NCBI GenBank assembly: GCA_030377945.1
Contig: JAUCGD010000229.1
Location: 1 to 5,381 of the forward strand
Source: Desulfobacterales bacterium HSG17
Lineage (GTDB): Bacteria > Desulfobacterota > Desulfobacteria > Desulfobacterales > Desulfococcaceae
Direction: 5' to 3'
Length of the DNA: 5,381 bases
In this document: positions 1 to 5,381 of the stretch, in pieces
Position numbering within the stretch: the stretch's first letter is position 1
Layout of the letters: every line of letters starts with the position of its first letter
Program-made: the position numbers and the translations under genes
Notes under the pieces: model-generated
Told to the model about the DNA's origin: nothing
Database searches by the model: none
What the model saw: the letters and a program-made list of their open reading frames with translations, nothing else

Positions 1-2325
1 CATGCCATCAGCATAAACCTTGCTTCAAAGCTCCAAAATCAATTTAATGGAGAGTTAGATATCTCTTTTTCAGCAGGTGCAGACTGTTTTAATATAGCTG
101 ATATTCTCTCCTGCGGTCTTAATCCTGTGACAATATGCTCAGATATATTAAAACCGGGTGGATATGGAAGGATTGCCCAGTATTTATCCTCGATCCAGTC
201 TGCATTTGCCCAGAAAAATGCTTTATCAATTTCAGAATATATAAAGAAAACCGCTCAAAATAAAGGCGATAAAAAAGAGAGTGGCAGTGAAAAAACATCT
301 GCTCTGGCCAATCTCAATGACTATGCTGAAAAGGTGAAAAAAGCCAGGCATTATCAGAAAAAAACTTTTCCATGGTCCAACATCAAAACAGATCGAAAAC
401 TTGATCCTTTCGATTGCATCCATGCCCCCTGCAAGGGTACCTGCCCCACGGGTCAGGATGTGCCATCCTATATGCATTATACAGCATCAGGTATGTTTGA
501 AGAGGCATTTAAAGTAATACTTCATACCAATCCCTTTCACAATGTCCATGGCCTGGTACGTGACCATCCATGTACTGAAAAATACACCAGGATTAATTAT
601 GACACTCCCCTTCAAATAAGGGAAATAAAACGGTTTGTTGCACAGAACAGCCCAAAAATTCCCAAGCTTGAACCAATGGAAGATAATCATCTGAAAGCCG
701 CAGTTATCGGAGGCGGGCCATCAGGATTCAGTGCTGCCTATTTCCTTCGCATGAATGGATTTAATGTGGATATTTTCGAGGCAAAGAATTTTGCCGGTGG
801 AATGGCAGCAGATGCCATACCAAGTTTCAGGCTTGATGACCAGAGTATTCAGACAGATATTGATAGAATTATTGCCCTGGGAGTCAAGGTTCAATATGGG
901 AAGAATATTGATAAAAATGATTTTACCATAATCAAAGAGAAATACGATTATGTCTATATTGGCGTGGGAGCAAGTCAGGCTTATCCATTGGATGTTCCAG
1001 GTGCCCAGGCAAAAGGGGTATATGATCAACTCGAATTTCTGGGAGGATTAAGACAAGGTAAATCCATTGAAGCCGGCAACAATATTGTGGTCATCGGTGG
1101 CGGAAATTCAGCCATGGATGCTTGTCGAGCTGCAAAAAGGCTGTCCATAAAAACTGGAAAAGTCACCCTTTTATACCGGCGAAGTATAAAGGAAATGCCT
1201 GCAGATTTAGAAGAGATTGATGCAGTAATTCAAGAAGGCATTGAAATAATGGAGATGGCAGCACCAATAAGTGTTCTGTCCGAAAACGGCAGGGTCACTG
1301 GAATCAAATGTCATAGAATGGAGCTTGGAGAACCGGATTCAAGCGGGAGGCCAAGACCGGTTATTATTGAAGGCTCCGATTTTGTTGTTAAAGCCGATAC
1401 CATCATTTCTGCCATTGGTCAAAAAGTAGTTATCCCTTTTTTAAGTGACCAGAAATTTACAACAGACCCTAAAACCTGCCAGACAAATATTGAAAAGATC
1501 TATGCGGGTGGAGATGCCATAAGGGGCGCATCAACTTTGATAAGAGCAATTGCAGATGGTCGAAAAGCAGTAGAGAGTATCATGACAGATGCATCACTTT
1601 CAGGTAAAATCTTTTTTGACTGCAAATCCCGGGAACGTGAGATAAATTTGCTTGATAAAAACCTGGCAAAAAGAGTTTATGGGCCTGAACTCCTGGAAAC
1701 CGATCCTACACAGCGGTCTGGATTTGATCTTGTCACCCAGACCATGACCAGAGAGATGGCCATTGAAGAAGCATCAAGGTGCCTTTCCTGCGATACTATT
1801 TGCAATATCTGTACAACCGTATGTCCAAATCGTGCAAATGTTTCGTGCAAGGTAGAGCCGTTTAAGGCCCAGACATATACAGCAATTTCTACAAACGGTA
1901 CAACTTTTGTAGAAAGAACTGGAGTATTTACAGTTTCCCAGACCCACCAGGTAATCAATATAGGTGATTTTTGCAATGAATGCGGTAATTGTACCACTTT
2001 TTGTCCCTCCTCAGGATCACCCTATATTGAAAAACCAAAGTTTTATCTTTCCCTGGCTGATTTTAAAAAAGAATTTTACGGTTATTTTATTCAAGAGTTT
2101 AAAATTATTAAGAAAAAAAATAGCAGGGAAATTTCGTTAACGGAAAATACAGACACATATACCTTTGAATCAGAAATAATTTCATCCATACTGGATAAAA
2201 AAACCTTTAAAGTTCTTGAAGTAAAGTTTAAAACACAACAGGATCAAAAAGTTGATCTTTCAGATGCAGCAGAGCTTATTTTTTTATATACATCGCTCAA
2301 AGAATTTTTTATAAATAAAGGATAA
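1..2325 (+). CDS. ygfK: YgfK-family iron-sulfur flavoprotein (putative selenate reductase / purine-catabolism oxidoreductase), N-terminus outside window
   Basis: The frame is open from base 1, so this is the C-terminal 774 residues; a GTG at 127 lies inside conserved sequence and is not the start. E. coli YgfK is about 1030 residues, so roughly the first third is missing. Visible residues 1-60 look like the end of a DHODH/DPD-like TIM barrel (SAGADCFNIADIL, then SDILKPGGYGRI). A Lys-rich linker follows (about 65-125). Next is a GltD/DPD-like N-terminal Fe-S segment (C139, C144, C148-Pro, C191). An FAD site (GGGPSG, 237-242), an NAD(P)H site (GGGNSA, 366-371; YRR, 392-394) and a second FAD motif (AGGD, near 502-505) come next. 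The C-terminal ferredoxin-like part has C594, C597, C601, C604, C608-Pro, C616, then C658, C661, C664, C668-Pro, enough for two 4Fe-4S clusters. It is probably a cytoplasmic electron-transfer or reductase subunit. Genetic work in E. coli links YgfK to selenate reduction, and ygfK clusters are linked to anaerobic purine use; the substrate here is unknown. Two expected cysteines are missing (see findings). Confidence 0.93.
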   Translation, partial: HAISINLASKLQNQFNGELDISFSAGADCFNIADILSCGLNPVTICSDILKPGGYGRIAQYLSSIQSAFAQKNALSISEYIKKTAQNKGDKKESGSEKTSALANLNDYAEKVKKARHYQKKTFPWSNIKTDRKLDPFDCIHAPCKGTCPTGQDVPSYMHYTASGMFEEAFKVILHTNPFHNVHGLVRDHPCTEKYTRINYDTPLQIREIKRFVAQNSPKIPKLEPMEDNHLKAAVIGGGPSGFSAAYFLRMNGFNVDIFEAKNFAGGMAADAIPSFRLDDQSIQTDIDRIIALGVKVQYGKNIDKNDFTIIKEKYDYVYIGVGASQAYPLDVPGAQAKGVYDQLEFLGGLRQGKSIEAGNNIVVIGGGNSAMDACRAAKRLSIKTGKVTLLYRRSIKEMPADLEEIDAVIQEGIEIMEMAAPISVLSENGRVTGIKCHRMELGEPDSSGRPRPVIIEGSDFVVKADTIISAIGQKVVIPFLSDQKFTTDPKTCQTNIEKIYAGGDAIRGASTLIRAIADGRKAVESIMTDASLSGKIFFDCKSREREINLLDKNLAKRVYGPELLETDPTQRSGFDLVTQTMTREMAIEEASRCLSCDTICNICTTVCPNRANVSCKVEPFKAQTYTAISTNGTTFVERTGVFTVSQTHQVINIGDFCNECGNCTTFCPSSGSPYIEKPKFYLSLADFKKEFYGYFIQEFKIIKKKNSREISLTENTDTYTFESEIISSILDKKTFKVLEVKFKTQQDQKVDLSDAAELIFLYTSLKEFFINKG
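103..120 (+). repeat. 18-base exact direct repeat, copy 1 (in ygfK)
   Basis: ATTCTCTCCTGCGGTCTT here is identical to 3559-3576 in xdhA. It encodes Ile-Leu-Ser-Cys-Gly-Leu in both genes although the surrounding protein domains are unrelated. The flanking bases differ directly on both sides. Confidence 0.7.
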
Positions 2326-2331
2326 GGAGGG
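2324..2331 (+). promoter_or_regulatory. Shine-Dalgarno of xdhA, overlapping the ygfK stop
   Basis: AAGGAGGG begins inside the ygfK TAA stop (2323-2325). The GGAGG core ends at 2330, leaving 10 bases before ATG 2341 but only 1 base before the in-frame TTG at 2332. This decides the start in favour of ATG 2341. The overlap of stop codon and ribosome site suggests translational coupling between ygfK and xdhA. Confidence 0.85.
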
Positions 2332-2340
2332 TTGTCAATC

Positions 2341-4650
2341 ATGGCTGTAGGCAAATCAGTAAACCGTATAGATGCAGTTGCAAAAGTCACGGGCAGAGCA
2401 GAGTATACCGAAGATTTATACAAGCCAGACATGCTTGTTGCCAAATATTTTAGAAGCAGTATTGCCCATGGCCGGGTTAAAAATATTACAGTAGAAAAAG
2501 CCAAAAACCTGAAAGGTGTAGAAGCTGTTTTTACTTTTGAAGATGTACCTGGAAACAAATTTGCCACTGCCGGTCACCCCTTTTCACTGGATCCTGACCA
2601 CCAGGATGTGGCAGATCGACTGCTTTTAACCCGGGACATCCGGTTCATGGGAGATGAAATCGCAATCGTGGTCGCCCAGGATGAAATAATTGCCAGTAAT
2701 GCATTAAAGCTGATTGAGGTTTCCTATGATGAGTATAAACCCTTAATTCTACCTGAAGATATCTTAAAAAAAGATGCAAGGCAGATACATGAAGGGTCAT
2801 CAAATATTGTGGGAGACCATGAATATTCCATTGGCAGTGATGTGGATGAGGCACTTGAAAAAGCAGATGATGTGGTTGAAGGTAATTATGAAACTGTAAT
2901 GGTGCAGCATTGTCATATTGAAAACCATATTGCCTGTGCATATATGGATGATATTGACAGAATTGTTATTGTATCCTCCACCCAGATTCCCCATATTGTT
3001 AGAAGAATTGTAGGCGAAGCTTTAAATATACCTTTAAGCCGGGTTCGTGTCATCAAACCATTTATCGGTGGAGGCTTTGGTAACAAACAGGATGTAATTT
3101 TTGAACCCATGGCTGCATTTTTAACTTCAAAATTAGATGGCAGGGCAGTTCAGATCAATCTGTCCCGGGAAGAATGCATGACAGGGACAAGGAACCGCCA
3201 TCCCTTTAATATAAAAGTAAAAACCGGGGTTATGAAAGACGGAACCATGGTGGCAAGAAAGATGGATGCAATCTCCATCACCGGTGGATATGCTTCCCAC
3301 GGCCATGCCATTGCCGGAGCTGGAGGCAGTAAACAAAGTTCTTTATATCCTCGTGTACCGGCACAATTCCATGCTAGAACCCTCTATGCCAATATTCCAG
3401 TGGCAGGTGCCATGAGAGCCTATGGTTCTCCCCAGGTCATTTATGCACTTGAGTGTTCCACTGAAGATGCTGCAAGAAAAATCGGCATGGACTCTGTGGA
3501 ATTCAGACTTAAAAATATTGCCCGGCAAGGTGACATGAATCTGCTGTCCGGCGATGAAATTCTCTCCTGCGGTCTTGCAGACTGCCTGCAAAAAGGGAAA
3601 GAATTCATTGATTGGGATCAAAAAAAGAGAGAATATGAAAACCATAAAAAAGGCTCTATCCGAAAGGGGCTTGGGGTGGCCTGTTTTAGTTATGCTTCCG
3701 GGACTTATCCGGTCTGTGTAGAAATTGCTGGAGCTAGAATTTCTTTAAACCAGGATGGGACAGTTCATGTCATGGTCGGCGCCACAGAGATAGGCCAGGG
3801 TTCAGATACGGTTGTTGCTCAAATGACGGCAGAAACCCTGGGATTTGACTATGAACATGTAAGGGTTGTTCAGGCCCAGGACACGGATGTAACTCCTTTT
3901 GACACCGGTGCCTATGCTTCACGCCAGGCCTATGTAGTAAGCAATGCTGTTTTTAAGGCAGCCACTGATTTAAAAAAGAAAATATTGAATCATGCCGGTT
4001 TAATGACACAAAAAAATGTCGGGGATCTAAACATTCTAAATGGTAACATTGTTGATGCCAATACTAAGGAATTAGTCCTGGATATGAAATCCCTTGCCAT
4101 TGACAGTTTTTATCATAAAAAACGCGGTGGTCAGCTAACATCGGATGTATCTCACAAAACAACCACCAATGCTCCTGTGTTTGGCTGTACCTTTGTTGAT
4201 ATCACGGTTGATATTCCACTTTGTAAAATCAAAATCAATAAAATTATCAATGTCCATGACTCAGGAGTTATCCTAAATCCTGTTCAAGCGGCTGGCCAGG
4301 TTCACGGAGGAGTCTCAATGGGGATTGGCGCAGCCCTTTCAGAAGAACTTATGATCGATCCTGCAACGGGTTATATTTACAATAACAATCTTTTAGATTA
4401 TAAGTTTCCTACCTTTGTGGATCTCCCCAAAATTCACCATGATTTTGTGGAAACATTTGAACCCACCTCAGGCTATGGTCATAAATCTTTAGGAGAGCCA
4501 CCCACTATTTCACCACCGCCTGCCATCAGAAATGCCCTGCTTGATGCAACCGGAGTGAGCATCAACTCTTTGCCTTTGTCGCCCCACAGATTGTTTACAT
4601 CATTTAAAAAACACGGTCTTATGGGTCAAAAGGAGGTGAAGGCTAAATAG
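2341..4650 (+). CDS. xdhA: Xanthine dehydrogenase-type molybdopterin-binding subunit (XdhA)
   Basis: Complete 769-residue large subunit of the xanthine oxidase family. It has no N-terminal 2Fe-2S or FAD domain, so it should work with separate subunits, as the ~750-residue E. coli XdhA does with XdhB and XdhC. The N-terminal a/b-hammerhead domain opens with VGKSVNRIDAVAKVTGRAEY. Molybdenum-cofactor motifs in order: SSTQ (Q215, equivalent to bovine Gln767), GGGFGNKQD (243-251), RHPF (R286, equivalent to Arg880), AMRAYGSPQ (R359, Y361), GATEIGQG (480-487), GQVHGG (652-657) and GHKSLGEPP (713-721), whose E719 matches the catalytic base Glu1261. Gln250 stands where bovine enzyme has Glu802; from memory E. 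coli XdhA also has Gln. The expected reaction is hydroxylation of a purine such as hypoxanthine or xanthine in the cytoplasm; substrate is not provable from sequence. No selenocysteine codon is seen, but some relatives carry labile selenium at Mo. ATG 2341 was chosen over TTG 2332 because of Shine-Dalgarno spacing. It lies 15 bases after ygfK. Confidence 0.94.
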   Translation: MAVGKSVNRIDAVAKVTGRAEYTEDLYKPDMLVAKYFRSSIAHGRVKNITVEKAKNLKGVEAVFTFEDVPGNKFATAGHPFSLDPDHQDVADRLLLTRDIRFMGDEIAIVVAQDEIIASNALKLIEVSYDEYKPLILPEDILKKDARQIHEGSSNIVGDHEYSIGSDVDEALEKADDVVEGNYETVMVQHCHIENHIACAYMDDIDRIVIVSSTQIPHIVRRIVGEALNIPLSRVRVIKPFIGGGFGNKQDVIFEPMAAFLTSKLDGRAVQINLSREECMTGTRNRHPFNIKVKTGVMKDGTMVARKMDAISITGGYASHGHAIAGAGGSKQSSLYPRVPAQFHARTLYANIPVAGAMRAYGSPQVIYALECSTEDAARKIGMDSVEFRLKNIARQGDMNLLSGDEILSCGLADCLQKGKEFIDWDQKKREYENHKKGSIRKGLGVACFSYASGTYPVCVEIAGARISLNQDGTVHVMVGATEIGQGSDTVVAQMTAETLGFDYEHVRVVQAQDTDVTPFDTGAYASRQAYVVSNAVFKAATDLKKKILNHAGLMTQKNVGDLNILNGNIVDANTKELVLDMKSLAIDSFYHKKRGGQLTSDVSHKTTTNAPVFGCTFVDITVDIPLCKIKINKIINVHDSGVILNPVQAAGQVHGGVSMGIGAALSEELMIDPATGYIYNNNLLDYKFPTFVDLPKIHHDFVETFEPTSGYGHKSLGEPPTISPPPAIRNALLDATGVSINSLPLSPHRLFTSFKKHGLMGQKEVKAK
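3559..3576 (+). repeat. 18-base exact direct repeat, copy 2 (in xdhA)
   Basis: Second copy of the 18-mer at 103-120, same strand and same codon phase, encoding ILSCGL at residues 407-412 of XdhA (from ATG 2341). There are no other signs of a mobile element at either copy. Confidence 0.7.
4630..4639 (+). promoter_or_regulatory. Orphan strong Shine-Dalgarno in the 3' end of xdhA
   Basis: AAGGAGGTGA is a 10-base perfect complement to the usual 3' end of 16S rRNA. It sits inside the last codons of xdhA, where a ribosome site for an immediately following operon gene would be expected. No ATG, GTG or TTG lies at a usable distance: the next one is ATG 4668, 31 bases after the GGAGG core, which opens only a 10-codon frame. 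The match to a Shine-Dalgarno is directly visible; that it is a relic of a lost downstream gene is inference. It could also be a chance Lys-Glu-Val-Lys coding run. Confidence 0.45.
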
Positions 4651-4701
4651 CATCAGACCAGTTTTTTATGCAGGATTTCAACAATCAAAAGTTCCCATGA
4701 T
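4651..4701. other. Convergent intergenic gap without a recognisable terminator
   Basis: These 51 bases separate the xdhA stop from the stop of the minus-strand NYN gene. A run of six T (4662-4667) has no convincing GC-rich stem before it. The only nearby inverted repeat is GATTCA (4699-4704) with TGAATC (4717-4722), an AT-rich 6-bp stem with a 12-base loop containing eight T, partly inside the NYN gene. Neither looks like a standard intrinsic terminator, so transcripts may overlap at this junction. Confidence 0.5.
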
Positions 4702-5381
4702 TCACCTTTTTTTTCTTGAATCCCTAACCAGATATGAGTTTCCTGGTCCGCGCTTTAGCTCAAACAAGTCAATGTCTTTAAAAAGGCTGCTTAAATTTTT
4801 GAAACCATAATTTCTGCAGTCAAAAGATGTTTTATTCGATATATGTGCCCCCACAGGACCAAGCTCCGCCCAACCACCATCTTCTTCGGTGGCTTCAATC
4901 GCCTGACGGAGCAGATTTAAAAGTTTAGTATCAGACTTAAGATTTTTTGGTTTTGTCTGCAAATTCCCATTCTGTTTTTGCGCTTTATCCAAAAATAAAA
5001 ATTTGGAACATGCATTCACAAATGGAGACGGCGCCTTACGCTCACCAAATCCCAAAACAACTTTTCCTTCTGCAAGAGCACGCGTAACCATTGGTGTAAA
5101 ATCACAGTCAGATGACACAAAACACATAACATCTATGTCTTTCGTGTACATTACATCCATCGCATCAATTACGAGGGCAATATCCGAGGCATTTTTTCCC
5201 TTTGTAAGGTCATATTGTTGTATAGGCTGAATCGCATATTCATGTAAGAGCTCTTCCCATGGTTTTAGAGAAGAATTTTTCCAATTTCCATATGCCTTTC
5301 TTATCGTCACAACACCATACTTTGCAACTTCGCTTAGAACGTCTTCAAACTTACTTGCAGGTGCATTGTCTGCGTCTATGA
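4702..5381 (-). CDS. NYN-domain (PIN-like) protein with C-terminal OST-HTH/LOTUS domain, start just outside window
   Basis: 225 residues are visible and the frame continues past the right edge. The GTG at 5308-5310 is internal, because conserved NYN sequence precedes it: IDADNAPASKFEDVLSEVAK then YGVVTIRKAYGNWK. The NYN domain usually begins only a few residues before IDADN, so very little should be missing. NYN domain about 1-131: acidic metal-site candidates D2, D4, D66, D72, D75 and the SSDCDFTP motif (D91, D93), plus TKGKNASDIALVIDAMD and FGERKAPSPFVNACSKF. A Gln/Asn/Lys-rich linker covers about 132-149. The OST-HTH/LOTUS-like part (about 150-219) includes GGWAELGPVGAHI, CRNYGFKNLSSLF and a basic tail. 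NYN domains share the PIN nuclease fold and LOTUS domains bind RNA in eukaryotes, so a metal-dependent RNase or RNA-binding role is likely, but the substrate of the bacterial proteins is unknown to me. It is convergent with xdhA and has no evident link to it. Confidence 0.9.
   Translation of the reverse strand, partial: IDADNAPASKFEDVLSEVAKYGVVTIRKAYGNWKNSSLKPWEELLHEYAIQPIQQYDLTKGKNASDIALVIDAMDVMYTKDIDVMCFVSSDCDFTPMVTRALAEGKVVLGFGERKAPSPFVNACSKFLFLDKAQKQNGNLQTKPKNLKSDTKLLNLLRQAIEATEEDGGWAELGPVGAHISNKTSFDCRNYGFKNLSSLFKDIDLFELKRGPGNSYLVRDSRKKR

Noticed and set aside
127..129. GTG as the start of the ygfK gene
   Set aside because: The same frame is open to base 1 and encodes conserved YgfK-like sequence upstream (SAGADCFNIADIL), with no Shine-Dalgarno before the GTG.
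1677..1997. Minus-strand open frame opposite ygfK; similar antisense frames at 232-477, 487-690, 721-1029, 2244-2567, 2645-2941, 2800-2994, 2913-3110, 3133-3336 and 3343-3645
   Set aside because: All lie opposite well-conserved coding sequence, show no recognisable domain and look like chance open frames.
2113..2120. Run of eight A in ygfK as a programmed frameshift site
   Set aside because: The zero frame continues normally to the stop, and no stimulatory structure or alternative-frame product is evident.
2332..2334. TTG as the start of xdhA
   Set aside because: It lies 1 base after the GGAGG core, too close for initiation; ATG 2341 is 10 bases away.
4668..4700. Ten-codon frame (MQDFNNQKFP) after xdhA as a small gene
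   Set aside because: It is very short and its start is 31 bases from the nearest Shine-Dalgarno, so translation is unlikely.
4699..4722. GATTCA/TGAATC inverted repeat as a terminator
   Set aside because: The stem is only 6 AT-rich pairs with a 12-base loop, and the T run is in the loop instead of after the stem.
5003..5230. Plus-strand open frame opposite the NYN gene
   Set aside because: It overlaps the conserved SSDCDFTP and TKGKNASDIA coding region on the other strand and has no recognisable product.
5308..5310. GTG (minus strand) as the start of the NYN gene
   Set aside because: The frame stays open beyond it and encodes the conserved IDADNAPASK start of the NYN domain, which carries metal-site aspartates.

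Overview
The window shows part of a molybdenum-hydroxylase / purine-catabolism type locus, followed by an unrelated, convergently transcribed gene. Base composition is moderately AT-rich by eye. The top-strand genes have strong Shine-Dalgarno sites, and their products (a YgfK-type iron-sulfur flavoprotein and an XdhA-type molybdopterin subunit) are typical of anaerobes or facultative anaerobes. A sulfate-reducing Desulfobacterota or a fermentative anaerobe would fit. This taxonomic guess is weak and rests on gene content and composition only.

Layout. (1) Positions 1-2325, plus strand: the C-terminal 774 residues of a YgfK-family protein. Its reading frame is open from the first base, so the true start lies upstream of the window. 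(2) Positions 2341-4650, plus strand: a complete molybdopterin-binding subunit of the xanthine dehydrogenase family, closely resembling E. coli XdhA as I remember it. Its Shine-Dalgarno overlaps the ygfK stop codon, so the two genes are very probably one operon. (3) Positions 4651-4701: a 51-base convergent gap with no clear terminator. (4) Positions 4702-5381, minus strand: a NYN-domain (PIN-like nuclease fold) protein with a C-terminal OST-HTH/LOTUS domain. It runs off the right edge and probably lacks only its first few residues.

How the genes work together. XdhA-type subunits carry only the molybdenum active site and need separate 2Fe-2S and FAD subunits to pass electrons on. Neither subunit gene follows xdhA here. 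The immediate partner is YgfK, which has FAD and NAD(P)H sites and several Fe-S cluster motifs. Possibly the XdhB/XdhC genes lie upstream, outside the window; or YgfK contributes redox chemistry to the same pathway. In E. coli and gut anaerobes, ygfK sits with xdh, ssnA and related genes linked to selenium-dependent hydroxylases and anaerobic purine/urate breakdown. The NYN-LOTUS gene appears functionally separate.

The most useful observations are: a perfect Shine-Dalgarno at the end of xdhA with no gene to serve, which suggests a truncated operon; the loss of two expected cysteine ligands in the N-terminal Fe-S domain of YgfK; and an unusual 18-base exact repeat shared by the two operon genes. 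I see no clear evidence of a wholly new system.
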